Source of the DNA: Pedobacter endophyticus
GTDB taxonomy: Bacteria; Bacteroidota; Bacteroidia; Sphingobacteriales; Sphingobacteriaceae
Reading direction: 5' to 3'
Length of the DNA stretch: 64,000 nucleotides
NCBI RefSeq assembly: GCF_015679185.1
Contig: NZ_CP064939.1
Coordinates: 3,472,001 to 3,536,000, forward strand
The notes under the pieces are model-generated. The model saw only the letters and a list, made by a program, of their open reading frames with translations. It had not been told where the DNA came from and ran no database searches. Shown one piece after another: positions 17,553 to 26,926 of this stretch (positions within the stretch are counted from its first letter, which is position 1; every line of letters begins with the position of its first letter). The translations under genes were made by a program, and so were the position numbers.

Positions 17553-19349
17553 ATGAAAAAAGTAATATATACATTATTCATCCTTACCGGCCTTACTTTG
17601 GTAACGAGCTGTAAAAAGGTGCTCGATGCCCCAACAAAGTCATCGCTTGATGAATCTGTAATTTTCTCTACCCCGGGGCTGGCCGAAGGCGCCATTGCAG
17701 GCATTATCCAATCGTTTGGCGAGACCAACTCCTATCGCGGTCGTTTTTTGGTTTATTACGGAATTAACAACGATACCGAGGTAAGTAACAGCTTAAAGGC
17801 AACCGGCGATGACAAATCGCGGTTATCTAATTACAACGCCAATGTAAACAACGGGCAAATGAATACCGATAACAATGCCTGGGCAAAGTTTTACGAGGGC
17901 ATTGAGCGGGCAAATTTGGCCATACGCGGTATAAGGACTTATGGCAAGGTAGAAAGCAACGCCCAAATGGCGCAAATACTTGGCGAAATACTCACTTTAA
18001 GGGCCGTGCTGTATAACGATTTAATTAAAGGTTGGGGCGATGTACCGGCCCGTTTTGAGCCCATTACTACGGCAACCACTTATCTGCCCCGAAGCGATAG
18101 AGATGTAATTTACAAACAGCTACTGGCCGATTTAGATGAAGCAGCGGGTTATTTGCCATGGCCGAACGATAATGCCACAACCAGCAATGTAGAGCGTGTA
18201 AACAAGGCCTTTGCTAAAGGGTTAAGGGCACGTTTGGCGCTTGCCGCGGGCGGTTATGCACAACGCCTCGATGGAACCGTACACTTAAGTACCGATCCTG
18301 ATTTGGCTCCTGCTAAAATGTACGCCATTGCAAAAACAGAATGTCTGGATATTATCAACAGCAATAAATTGAGATTATTGGGGTTTGAAGAAGTGTTTAG
18401 AAAGCTGAATGAGGAAGCCGGACAGGCGGGCTTAGAATCGATGTGGGAAATTCCATTTAGCGAAGGCAGGGGAAGGGTAATTTTCGACCTTGGCGTAAAG
18501 CACTTAAAAACCGATAAATATACCGGACAAAATAAAGGCGGAACGAACGGACCGAACCCGATTATGTTGTACGAATATGAGCCGGGAGACGTAAGGAGAA
18601 GCGTTACCGTGGTGCCTTACGAATGGGATGGCGGAACGGGTGAAACTGGTGGATATCAAGTGCCATCGAGCCTAGGCCGTTTGTATTTCGGTAAGTATCG
18701 TTACGAATGGATGAAAAGAAGAGTAACATCTACCAATGATGATGGTTTAAACTGGATGTACATGCGTTATGCCGACGTGGTTTTAATGGCTGCGGAGGCC
18801 GTTAACGAACTGGATGGGCCTGCAGCTGCGGCACCGTATTTGAAAATGATCCGCGATCGTGCTTTTCCTAACGATGCCGCCAAGGTTACCGCTTTTATGA
18901 CCACGGCAACCGCTTCGAAAGCAGCGTTCTTTAATGCAATTGTTAACGAAAGGGCTTTAGAATTTACTGGCGAGATGCTCAGAAAGGGCGACTTGATTCG
19001 TTGGAACCTTTTGGGTACAAAAATAGCCGAGGCGAAAATTAAATTACAGCAGCTCGAAAACAGACAAGGTAAATACGCAAATCTTCCAGCCAAAATTTAT
19101 TATAAAACGGCTGCAAACGGGGAAACCGTCGACATTTACGGGTTGAATTTCGGAGATACCGATGCGCAGGGTGTGGCGCTGGGTTACACCTCGAGTAAAA
19201 CGTGGACAATGGTTTCGACGGGTGATGCATCAACCTTTTGGGATGCACTTGCCGTAAAAGATCCGAATGCACAACAAGTTTGGCCAATATGGCAGGTGTT
19301 TTTAGATTCTTCTAACGGATTGTTAAATAATAAAAATTTGAACTTATAA
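17553..19349 (+). CDS. SusD/RagB-family substrate-binding lipoprotein
   Basis: A 598-residue lipoprotein. The signal peptide ends at the lipobox LTLVTSC, with Cys20 as the lipid-bearing residue. Four TPR-like helical pairs span the first half (for example FYEGIERANLAIRGI and ILTLRAVLYNDLIKGWGDVP), and the C-terminal SusD domain has WNLLGTKIAEAKIKL. It forms the lid of the SusC pore and binds the glycan at the cell surface. It lies directly between susC and the beta-helix lipoprotein, with short gaps consistent with one transcript. Confidence 0.93.
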   Translation: MKKVIYTLFILTGLTLVTSCKKVLDAPTKSSLDESVIFSTPGLAEGAIAGIIQSFGETNSYRGRFLVYYGINNDTEVSNSLKATGDDKSRLSNYNANVNNGQMNTDNNAWAKFYEGIERANLAIRGIRTYGKVESNAQMAQILGEILTLRAVLYNDLIKGWGDVPARFEPITTATTYLPRSDRDVIYKQLLADLDEAAGYLPWPNDNATTSNVERVNKAFAKGLRARLALAAGGYAQRLDGTVHLSTDPDLAPAKMYAIAKTECLDIINSNKLRLLGFEEVFRKLNEEAGQAGLESMWEIPFSEGRGRVIFDLGVKHLKTDKYTGQNKGGTNGPNPIMLYEYEPGDVRRSVTVVPYEWDGGTGETGGYQVPSSLGRLYFGKYRYEWMKRRVTSTNDDGLNWMYMRYADVVLMAAEAVNELDGPAAAAPYLKMIRDRAFPNDAAKVTAFMTTATASKAAFFNAIVNERALEFTGEMLRKGDLIRWNLLGTKIAEAKIKLQQLENRQGKYANLPAKIYYKTAANGETVDIYGLNFGDTDAQGVALGYTSSKTWTMVSTGDASTFWDALAVKDPNAQQVWPIWQVFLDSSNGLLNNKNLNL

Positions 19350-19359
19350 TAGCATTGTA

Positions 19360-20958
19360 ATGAACAAGAATAGATTGTACAGTTACATTTTCTTTCTGGT
19401 AACCCTGATTAGTTTCTCGGGATGTAAGGACAATAATTTGGAGGAGATTACCAACCTTGAAGTGGACCGGGCTTTTTCTCCAACAGGGCTTACTGCAACG
19501 GTAGTTAACAAAACTGGGGTAAGGTTGACATGGAAAGCGGTTAATAATGCCAAAACATACACCGTAGAGGTTTTTACAACGACAGATTTTTCGGGCACAG
19601 CCGTGAAAACCGTTAAAGACATCGCTTTTACGCAAGTGCCATACACAGTTACGGGGCTGGCAGGCGATACGCAGTATTATATCAGAGTTAAAGCATCGGG
19701 CGAGGGCGTTGATGATTCAAAATATGTTAGTGTGGCGATAAAAACTGAGCCTGAGCAAATTTTTCAGGATATTACCGCTGATAAACTCGGCTCGAGAACG
19801 GTAACCTTAAATTTCCCCGCTGGCGAAAATGCAACAACCATTACGCTAAATCCGGGCAATATAACCAGAGCCGTTACACCAGCCGAAATTACCGCCGGAG
19901 CGATAACACTAACGGGTTTAACACCAAAAACCACGTACACGGCAACCTTGCTCTTAAACGGAACGGTGAGGGGAACCAAAACTTTTACCACACCAGCAGA
20001 GTTGCCTACAGGCGCCGATGTTGTTATTGTAGCAGCAACCGACGATTTGGCTGCAATGATACAAGCAGCTACAAAGAGCACGAGGTTTGTAATTTTGGAA
20101 GGATCGAAATACAATGCCGATCTGGCTTTCACCTTACCGGCGGGCATCGATATTAGCATTATTGGTGAGGTTGCTGCGGTAAAACCGATTGTTTCCTTTA
20201 CACAAATTATTTTGCCTGTTACTGGCGGTAAGCTGCATTTCGAAAATGTCGACGTTAATGCGTATGCATTGGGCAATGAAACTACAACCCGACGCCAATA
20301 TGTAATTAACCAAAGTACAGCGTCTACCTTTGATGAGGTTTCTTTCGAAAACTGCAACATTCGCAACTTCGTTAACACGCCGATGCGCATGCAAGGGTCT
20401 GCAGCAATTACATTGAATAAATTCATTGTAAATAATTGCATAATCGATAACATCAGCATCGCCGATGCAGGCCCGGGCGGAGGAAACTATGCATTCATCA
20501 ATTCGAACGTGGCTACGGGTAAAATCAATAATATCACATTAACCAACAACACGTTTTCGAATATTGGCTATGGTTTAATCTTGCACAATCAGGCCCCATC
20601 TCAAACCGTGACGATAGAAAATAACACTTTTTATAACGTGGTGGGCGATGCGAGGTATTTTATCGATTACAACGCACAAACCATATCGGGCGGGTTTTCA
20701 TTTAAAAATAATATCGTAGCCAAAACACTATCACCAGCGGCAACAGCCAGAGGCATGAGAACTGCAACAGCGCCAACGGTAGCCAACAACTATCAAACCA
20801 GCGATGTGGTGTTTACGGCCAATCCTATTCCCGGTATTACCGCCTATGCCGGTGCAAGCACAGCTTTGTTCACGGCTCCGGCTACCAAAAACTTTAAAAT
20901 AAAAGATGATGGCTTTGCGGGGAAATCCACCGCAGGCGATCCGAGGTGGAGATTGTAA
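19360..20958 (+). CDS. Surface lipoprotein: fibronectin-III plus beta-helix (DUF4957/DUF5123-like)
   Basis: A 532-residue lipoprotein with lipobox FSGC (Cys22). Residues 45-130 form a fibronectin type III domain (TVVNKTGVRLTWKAV, then QYYIRVKA), with a second beta-sandwich up to about 215. Residues 225-532 look like a right-handed parallel beta-helix, with repeated N-rich turns such as ITLTNNTFSNIGYGLIL. This layout matches the DUF4957/DUF5123 pectin-locus proteins of Bacteroidota, placed where a SusE-like glycan-binding protein would be. Lyase activity is possible but no catalytic residues are evident. A terminator follows 11 bases after the stop. Confidence 0.75.
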   Translation: MNKNRLYSYIFFLVTLISFSGCKDNNLEEITNLEVDRAFSPTGLTATVVNKTGVRLTWKAVNNAKTYTVEVFTTTDFSGTAVKTVKDIAFTQVPYTVTGLAGDTQYYIRVKASGEGVDDSKYVSVAIKTEPEQIFQDITADKLGSRTVTLNFPAGENATTITLNPGNITRAVTPAEITAGAITLTGLTPKTTYTATLLLNGTVRGTKTFTTPAELPTGADVVIVAATDDLAAMIQAATKSTRFVILEGSKYNADLAFTLPAGIDISIIGEVAAVKPIVSFTQIILPVTGGKLHFENVDVNAYALGNETTTRRQYVINQSTASTFDEVSFENCNIRNFVNTPMRMQGSAAITLNKFIVNNCIIDNISIADAGPGGGNYAFINSNVATGKINNITLTNNTFSNIGYGLILHNQAPSQTVTIENNTFYNVVGDARYFIDYNAQTISGGFSFKNNIVAKTLSPAATARGMRTATAPTVANNYQTSDVVFTANPIPGITAYAGASTALFTAPATKNFKIKDDGFAGKSTAGDPRWRL

Positions 20959-20968
20959 CTTAAATATT

Positions 20969-20995
20969 AAAAAGGGCAGGTTTCTGCCCTTTTTT
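20969..20995 (+). terminator. Rho-independent terminator after the sus operon
   Basis: Stem AAAAAGGGCAG / CTGCCCTTTTT (11 bp) with loop GTTT ends in a run of T. It closes the susC-susD-beta-helix transcript. Confidence 0.88.
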
Positions 20996-21426
20996 GTTGA
21001 AATTTATTCCAACAATATTACTAAACGGTATGTCACACTGAGCGTAGTCGAAGTGGGTGTTTTGTGAGTCTTTACAGGAGTGGTCATAATGCTTAGACGT
21101 CAGTTTTAGGAAAGACAAGAGGTTGGAATGGCAAGTTTTGAAGACAGTGGGTTTTTAGCGTTCTATATTTCATCGCTTAGAGATTTACTTAATCAAGCTA
21201 CCAATGAAGAAATAAGAAAGATCGTCATTGCGAGGCACGAAGCAATCTCATTTCGTAAATCAGATTGCTTCAGCTCGCACAAACCCGGCCTCGCAATGAC
21301 GATTCGTCGAAAAAGGGATTGCATGAGCGTAGAGCAGTGCAAAATGGCGAACAGATTCTTTCCCGAGAATCCGATAGCTATCGGATGACAAACCAATAAA
21401 AAAATGAAAAACCTCTTAATAATGCA
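20996..21426. repeat. Repeat-bearing gap before the first pectinesterase
   Basis: A partial class 1 word (ctgagcgtagtcgaag) occurs near 21035. A class 2 inverted module runs from about 21218 to 21305 (cattgcgaggcacgaagcaa to ctcgcaatgacg). A frame at 21128-21388 crosses this module and is not a gene. No promoter was clear. Confidence 0.75.
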
Positions 21427-22428
21427 ATGAAACCATCAACCTATCTTAAAATTACTTTCTTTATTTTTGCATTCATCTTTTCTAATGCCCGGGCGCAAGA
21501 CCCAAAATATCCGGCAGAGATTACCGTGTCTCAAGACGGAGGGGGTAACTATAAAACCATTCAGGAAGCCATCAATTCCGTTCGCGATTTAGGCGAAAAA
21601 GAAGTGAAAATATTGATCAAGGCAGGCATTTATAAAGAAAAGATTGCCATTCCATCATGGAAAACCAAGATTAGCTTGATAGGTGAGGACAAAACAAATA
21701 CAATTATTACATTCGATGATTATTCGGGAAAGCCAATCCCGGCCAACAAGGATGCCTTCGGGAAAGATAAATTTTCAACCTTTACGTCGTACACCTTACT
21801 GGTGCAGGCAAATGATGTTAAACTAGAGAATTTAACCATTTCGAACACGGCGGGCCGAGTGGGACAAGCGGTAGCACTGCATGTTGAAGGCGATCGTTTT
21901 GTAGCGCTAAATTGTAATCTTTTAGGCAACCAAGATACGCTTTACGCTGCCACGGAAAACAGCCGACAGTTTTATCAAAATTGTTTTATCGAAGGAACAA
22001 CCGATTTTATCTTCGGTACTGCCACTGCAGTGTTTCAGGGTTGTACCATTAAAAGCTTGTCAGATTCTTACATTACGGCGGCGTCTACATCCAAAAATCA
22101 AAAATTTGGCTTCGTATTTTTAGGCTGTAAAATTGTAGCCGATTCTTCTGTGAGTAAAGTTGCACTGGGTCGACCATGGCGACCGTATGCAAAAACGGTG
22201 TTCATCAATTGCGATTTGGGAAAACATATTTCACCTGCAGGATGGAATCCGTGGAAAGGAGATTTGATGTTTCCTGATAAGGAAAAAACGGTTTTTTATG
22301 CAGAATATAAAAACGTTGGTGCAGGTGCATCTCCAAAAACAAGATTGCCTTGGGCGAAGCAGTTAACAGCCAAGGAAGCGGGGAGTTATACAATTGAAAA
22401 TATATTTGGTGATGGCTGGAAGCCTTAA
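21427..22428 (+). CDS. Pectin methylesterase, CE8
   Basis: A 333-residue secreted protein with a signal peptide (1-23, ending ARAQ). It is a right-handed beta-helix with the CE8 motifs in order: GQAVALHV (oxyanion Gln, about 142), GNQDTLYA (catalytic Asp, about 165), GTTDFIFG (nucleophile Asp, about 187-194) and GRPWRPYA (Arg, about 249). It removes methyl groups from homogalacturonan so that GH28 or pectate lyase can act. A second CE8 gene, at 39378, shares the same motifs. Confidence 0.92.
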   Translation: MKPSTYLKITFFIFAFIFSNARAQDPKYPAEITVSQDGGGNYKTIQEAINSVRDLGEKEVKILIKAGIYKEKIAIPSWKTKISLIGEDKTNTIITFDDYSGKPIPANKDAFGKDKFSTFTSYTLLVQANDVKLENLTISNTAGRVGQAVALHVEGDRFVALNCNLLGNQDTLYAATENSRQFYQNCFIEGTTDFIFGTATAVFQGCTIKSLSDSYITAASTSKNQKFGFVFLGCKIVADSSVSKVALGRPWRPYAKTVFINCDLGKHISPAGWNPWKGDLMFPDKEKTVFYAEYKNVGAGASPKTRLPWAKQLTAKEAGSYTIENIFGDGWKP

Positions 22429-22901
22429 TATAACGCTGTCATCCGAAAGCTATCGGATCTGAACGGTCGTCATCCTCATAGGTCAATTTTTGAAAAGAAT
22501 GAAGGAATTGAGATGACAGTCTAAACGCTGTCATCCTGAGGGGGTAATTTTTAACAAAATATCAATATCAAGTGACGTGTTTAAGGCGGTCGTCATTCCC
22601 GCGCAGGCGGGAATCTTAAAGCTTTAGCATTAAGATCCCCAGTCAAGCTGAGGATGACGACCGTTCATAGTTAGCGCCTTAGACAGCTTAACTAAATAGC
22701 ATTGGGACGGTCAGGCAGTGAAGAATCCGCAGGCGATGAAGACATGGCTTCAAACCTGCACAAGCCTAAAACATGAGCGTCGGCGGGCTCACAAGTTTCC
22801 GTGCTAATAGACTAGGGATTGCTTCGTGCCTCGCAATGACGCCGTAAAAGTAATTAAAAAGAAGTCAAGTTTTTAAAACTTGACTTCTTTAGTAATCTGA
22901 T
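22429..22901. repeat. Repeat-bearing gap with a long hairpin at its end
   Basis: Class 3 modules occupy about 22590-22672 (cgcaggcgggaatcttaaag). A junction word, cttaactaaatagcattggg, lies at 22687-22706, and a class 2 arm (gattgcttcgtgcctcgcaa) near 22818. The gap ends with a perfect 33-base inverted repeat at 22858-22890, listed separately. There is no gene in it. Confidence 0.8.
22858..22890. repeat. Perfect 33-base inverted repeat upstream of the CE12 gene
   Basis: Arms AAAGAAGTCAAGTTTT (22858-22873) and their exact complement (22875-22890) are separated by a single T. It ends 11 bases before the ATG at 22902, so it covers the leader and possibly the ribosome-binding region. A second inverted repeat of identical length and layout lies just past the same gene. 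Confidence 0.85.
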
Positions 22902-23648
22902 ATGAAAACTACAATCTACAAAACAACTGCTGCCATAATTCTTGTGGCTTTATTCTCATTCTCCAACCAAAAAAAGCAAACATCGCTTTACATTATTGGC
23001 GATTCTACAGCGGCGAACAAAGAAGCAAAGGCATATCCCGAAACAGGTTGGGGTATGGAGTTACAGGCGTTTTTTAATAGCGACGTTAAAGTAGATAACA
23101 GGGCGCTCAATGGAAGAAGTACCAAATCATTTCGGGCGGAGGGACGTTGGCAACCCATTTTCGACAACCTGAAAAAAGGCGACTATGTTTTTATTGAGTT
23201 TGGCCATAACGATGAAAAAGTTGATAAACCCGCAGTTGGCGTTTCCTTAGCTAATTTTAAAGTCAACCTTATTAATTATGTCAACGAAACGAGAAGTAAA
23301 AAAGCAATTCCGGTTTTGCTTACGCCGATTTCGAGAAGAACCTTTAAAGATGGAGTACTCATCGATTCGCATGGCGATTATCCAAAAATTACGCGACAAG
23401 TAGCCGATTCGCTAAAAGTTCCGCTTATTGACATGTTGGTTAAAACCGAAAGCTTGTTAACCCGTCTGGGCGATGCAGGGTCGATAAAGTTATTTAATCA
23501 TGTCGACTCAGGGCATGTAAATTATCCGCAGGGGAAAAAAGATGATACCCATTTGAGTCCGGCGGGGGCAAAGCAGGTTGCAGGCTTGGTTGTGCAAGGG
23601 ATTCAGGAATTAAAATTGGGCTTGGCGAAAAGGTTAGCCAGAGATTAA
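22902..23648 (+). CDS. Rhamnogalacturonan acetylesterase, CE12 (SGNH hydrolase)
   Basis: A 248-residue protein with a hydrophobic N-terminus that is a likely signal peptide (about 1-21). SGNH blocks are visible: GDSTAA (Ser near 35, block I), NGRSTKSF (block II, Gly/Asn), FGHNDE (block III, Asn near 107) and DDTHLSPAGA (block V, Asp and His near 212-215). It deacetylates the galacturonic acid of rhamnogalacturonan or pectin. It is paralogous to the gene at 42575. Both ends of the gene are bordered by perfect 33-base inverted repeats. Confidence 0.88.
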   Translation: MKTTIYKTTAAIILVALFSFSNQKKQTSLYIIGDSTAANKEAKAYPETGWGMELQAFFNSDVKVDNRALNGRSTKSFRAEGRWQPIFDNLKKGDYVFIEFGHNDEKVDKPAVGVSLANFKVNLINYVNETRSKKAIPVLLTPISRRTFKDGVLIDSHGDYPKITRQVADSLKVPLIDMLVKTESLLTRLGDAGSIKLFNHVDSGHVNYPQGKKDDTHLSPAGAKQVAGLVVQGIQELKLGLAKRLARD

Positions 23649-23680
23649 AGAGTTACTAACTTTTAAAAAGTTAGTAACTC
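23648..23680. repeat. Perfect 33-base inverted repeat downstream of the CE12 gene
   Basis: Arms AGAGTTACTAACTTTT (23648-23663) and their exact complement (23665-23680) are separated by a single A. The first base of the element is the last base of the stop codon. It lies between convergent genes and could terminate both, though there is no long T run after the stem beyond the arm itself. Confidence 0.85.
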
Positions 23681-23697
23681 TAAGGTTGAAATTCTCA

Positions 23698-25323
23698 TTA
23701 AAAAATATACTTCGTACTTAAAAAATTCGAGTCATCGCCTTTAACAATTTCGTTCAGTAGCTTTTTGTTGTCATCCGTAAACTTGGTGGCAACCAAAGAG
23801 CGGATCGAGAACGAACGCAAGGCATCAACAACCGAAAGTGTCCCTTCGGCGCTATCTTTACGGCCCGTGAAAGGGAAAGCATCTGGCCCACGCTGACATT
23901 GGCAGTTGATGTTTACCCGACTTACCTGATTAACCAAAGGATCGATCAATGAAGAAATAACAGCCGCATTATTGCTAAAAATACTCACCTGCTGCCCGTG
24001 TGGCGAACCGATTAAATACTCAATAGGCTCTTCGAGATCATCGAACGGCACAACCGGCACAATTGGGCCAAATTGCTCTTCGCGGTACAGCTTCATGTTG
24101 CTGTTTACCGGGTAAACAATGGCCGGATAAACAAAAGTTTCAAAGGTTTGTCCACCGTTTTTGTTCACCACCTTTGCACCGTGAGAAACGGCATCATCAA
24201 TACATTCTTTTAAATATTCGGGTTTATTTAACTCCGGCAATGGAGTAAGGTTAACTCCTTTTTCCCAAGGCATACCAAACTTCAATTTTTCTACCTCGGC
24301 CGATAATCGCTTTAAAAACTCTTGCGCCAAACTGCGGTGCACATACACGATTTTGATGGCCGTACAACGTTGCCCATTGAAAGAAAGCGAACCCAAAACC
24401 GTTTCCGAAACGGCGAGGTCTAAATCAGCATCTTTGGTAATAATAGCTGCATTTTTTGCGTCTAAACCCAAAATAGCTCTCAAGCGGTTTACTTTCGGGT
24501 GCAGTTTTTTAAGTTCATTGGCTACTTTACTCGATCCGATCAACGTTAACACGTTAATTTTTCCGGATTTCATCAAACCCGGAACAATCGTATTCCCACG
24601 ACCGTAAATGGTGTTTACCACGCCCTTCGGAAAGCTCGAGCGAAACGCCTCAAGTAAAGGATAATGTAATAACGTGCCGTGCTTAGGTGGTTTGAATAAA
24701 AGCGTATTGCCCATAATCAATGCCGGAATCAGTGTAGTAAAAGTTTCGTTTAAGGGATAGTTGAAAGGCCCCATACAAAGCACTACACCAAGCGGCGAAC
24801 GACGAACCTGCGCCACAATTCCTTGCTCGATCTCAAAACGCGACGATTGCCTGTCGATGTCTTTTAAAGCATCAATAGTTGCATAGATATATTCAACCGT
24901 ACGGTCGAATTCTTTAACCGAATCGGCATACGATTTACCGATTTCCCACATAATCAACTTGGCAACAATTTCCTTTTGCTCAATCATTTTATGCGTAAAA
25001 TTTTCTACGCAGGCAATGCGATCAGCTACGCTCATGGTCGGCCACTGGCCACGCCCGTTATCGTATGCGGCTACGGCAGCATCAAGGGCTTCGGTCGATT
25101 CCTTTTCGGTACAAACCGGAAAACTGCCAATGCGTTTTCGTTTATAGCCTTCGGGAGTTTTAACACATACCGGAGAAAAAACCTCATTAAAAGGTCCACT
25201 CCATGTTTTCATTTCTCCATTTGAAAGAAATTCCTTCTGATTGATCTCTTCCTTAAGCCTAAATTCATCTGGAATCTGGCTTTCTTCAACGAAAATACTT
25301 TCGAGGTTTAGCGTTGTACTCAA
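23698..25323 (-). CDS. Aldehyde dehydrogenase, GapN-like NADP-dependent glyceraldehyde-3-phosphate dehydrogenase
   Basis: A 541-residue cytoplasmic aldehyde dehydrogenase. The cofactor fold covers about 170-310, with GPFNYPLNE (185-193) and LIGSSKVANEL (261-271). The catalytic cysteine is Cys320 in FNGQRCTAIK. The segment that is normally ELGGKN reads LGLDAKN at 285-291, so the usual general-base Glu position is Gly with an Asp two residues on. The long N-terminus and overall pattern fit the non-phosphorylating GapN group of Bacteroidota. KdgA, encoded nearby, produces glyceraldehyde 3-phosphate, a sensible substrate that would yield NADPH and 3-phosphoglycerate. A 2-oxoglutarate semialdehyde dehydrogenase is the alternative. 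Confidence 0.75.
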   Translation of the reverse strand: MSTTLNLESIFVEESQIPDEFRLKEEINQKEFLSNGEMKTWSGPFNEVFSPVCVKTPEGYKRKRIGSFPVCTEKESTEALDAAVAAYDNGRGQWPTMSVADRIACVENFTHKMIEQKEIVAKLIMWEIGKSYADSVKEFDRTVEYIYATIDALKDIDRQSSRFEIEQGIVAQVRRSPLGVVLCMGPFNYPLNETFTTLIPALIMGNTLLFKPPKHGTLLHYPLLEAFRSSFPKGVVNTIYGRGNTIVPGLMKSGKINVLTLIGSSKVANELKKLHPKVNRLRAILGLDAKNAAIITKDADLDLAVSETVLGSLSFNGQRCTAIKIVYVHRSLAQEFLKRLSAEVEKLKFGMPWEKGVNLTPLPELNKPEYLKECIDDAVSHGAKVVNKNGGQTFETFVYPAIVYPVNSNMKLYREEQFGPIVPVVPFDDLEEPIEYLIGSPHGQQVSIFSNNAAVISSLIDPLVNQVSRVNINCQCQRGPDAFPFTGRKDSAEGTLSVVDALRSFSIRSLVATKFTDDNKKLLNEIVKGDDSNFLSTKYIF

Positions 25324-25389
25324 TTTGGTTTGGATGTTAGGGTTTATAATATTGTTAATCTATCGTTTAAGTATAGATTTTAGCTTTGT

Positions 25390-25462
25390 TTCGTCATTGC
25401 GAGGAACGAAGCAATCTCTTGACTTATTGATTGAGATTGCTTCGTGCCTCGCAATGACGTAC
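25390..25462. repeat. Intergenic repeat, class 2 (inverted cattgcgagg...gcaatgac)
   Basis: Left arm cgtcattgcgaggaacgaag and right arm gcttcgtgcctcgcaatgac pair across about 30 bases. It lies between the exuT-like gene stop and the start of the aldehyde dehydrogenase gene, so it sits inside a possible operon. Confidence 0.8.
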
Positions 25463-25466
25463 TTCT

Positions 25467-26906
25467 TTACCTAAGTTCGATCACTTTGTATTTTGGTACC
25501 AGGGTTTTCATTACAATCCACCCGATTAAATAGCAAACTGCACAAATAGAAAAGATGATGAAATAACCCGCTTCAATTCCGTGGAAACCCATAAAATCCA
25601 ATTCGGTATTCTTACTATAATCAAACAAGAGTCCTGAACCTTTATTAATTATTGTAGCGCCAATACCTCCGGCCAAACCGCCAATACCGGTTATGGTAGC
25701 AATGGCCTTTTTAGGGAACATATCGCCAACGGTTGAAAAAATGTTTGCCGACCATGCCTGGTGTGCAGCTCCGGCGATACCAATAATAATTACGGGAATC
25801 CAATAAGTAATATGCCCCAACGGTTGTGCTGCTAAGGCTAAAAGCGGGAAGAATGCAAAAATCAACATGGCTCTCATCCTGCCTTCATAGGGGTTCATTC
25901 CCTTTTTATCAACAAAATAGGTTGGTAACCAGCCGCCAATTATAGATAGCAGGGTGATCATGTACAGCACAAATAATGGGAAAGCGCTTTCGGTCGAGTC
26001 CATTCCATACACCGAGCTTAAGTAGGCAGGTGTCCAGAATAAAAAGAACCACCAAACACCATCTGTCATAAACTTACCAAAGGCAAAGGCCCAGGTTTGC
26101 TTATACTTAAAACAATCTATAAACGATACTTTCTCTTTGGTTTCTTCAACGTAATCGGCCAGTTTACGATCGTTGATAAGATCTTGTTGAATGTAAGCCA
26201 ATTCTGTTGCACTCACTCTTTTGTGTAGCTCGGGCTTATTGTAAACGAAGATCCAAAGGCCCATCCAAACGAAGCCTAAAGCACCGATAATAATAAACGA
26301 CATTTCCCAGCCGTACGCTTGAGCAATGAAAGGGATTGTAATGGGGGCAGCAAGTGCACCAACGGTAGCACCGGCGTTAAAGATACTGGTGGCGAAGGCC
26401 CTGTCTTTTTTAGGAAAATACTCTGCTGTAGCTTTAATTGCAGCGGGGAAATTACCTGCTTCGCCCACTGCCAACACAAGACGGGCAAAAATAAATAAGG
26501 TAACACTTACCGATACTACCATTCCGGTATCGCTAATTCGGCCAATTATTTCTTTCGCGCCTTCGAAACCTACAAACCAGTTGCCATTAATGATTCCAGC
26601 GGTTGCAATACCACAAAAGGCGTGCAAACATGCCCCTACAGACCAAATGCCAATGGCCCATAAAAACCCTTTTTTAGTGTCTAATCTATCTACTAACCGG
26701 CCAGCAAAAAGCATTGAGACGGCATAGAAAATGGAAAACAAAGCGGTTATATTTCCATAATCGTTGTTATCCCAGTGAAATTCGGGCTTAATGAAATCTG
26801 TCCACGTTAACGAAAGTACCTGTCTATCTAAATAATTTATGGTTGTGGCCAGAAACAAGAGTAAACATATGGTCCATCTGTAATTGCCGATCTTTGGTTG
26901 GTTCAT
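25467..26906 (-). CDS. Hexuronate MFS transporter, ExuT-like
   Basis: A 479-residue, 12-helix transporter of the anion:cation symporter group of the major facilitator superfamily. INYLDRQVLSL near residues 22-32 and FAGRLVDRLDTKKGF near 66-80 are the ExuT/GudP-like signatures. It would import galacturonate or glucuronate, or small uronides, across the inner membrane. It lies in a minus-strand run with kdgA 20 bases upstream, next to the genes that consume galacturonate. Substrate preference among uronates cannot be read from the sequence. Confidence 0.85.
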   Translation of the reverse strand: MNQPKIGNYRWTICLLLFLATTINYLDRQVLSLTWTDFIKPEFHWDNNDYGNITALFSIFYAVSMLFAGRLVDRLDTKKGFLWAIGIWSVGACLHAFCGIATAGIINGNWFVGFEGAKEIIGRISDTGMVVSVSVTLFIFARLVLAVGEAGNFPAAIKATAEYFPKKDRAFATSIFNAGATVGALAAPITIPFIAQAYGWEMSFIIIGALGFVWMGLWIFVYNKPELHKRVSATELAYIQQDLINDRKLADYVEETKEKVSFIDCFKYKQTWAFAFGKFMTDGVWWFFLFWTPAYLSSVYGMDSTESAFPLFVLYMITLLSIIGGWLPTYFVDKKGMNPYEGRMRAMLIFAFFPLLALAAQPLGHITYWIPVIIIGIAGAAHQAWSANIFSTVGDMFPKKAIATITGIGGLAGGIGATIINKGSGLLFDYSKNTELDFMGFHGIEAGYFIIFSICAVCYLIGWIVMKTLVPKYKVIELR

Positions 26907-26926
26907 TTGGTTAGGTTGTGTTAGTA

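Noticed and set aside
21128-21388. An 86-codon forward frame after the sus operon
   Set aside because: Half of it is encoded by the class 2 intergenic repeat (RHEAIS- and GLAMT-type peptide), it has no family resemblance, and similar peptides appear wherever that repeat occurs.
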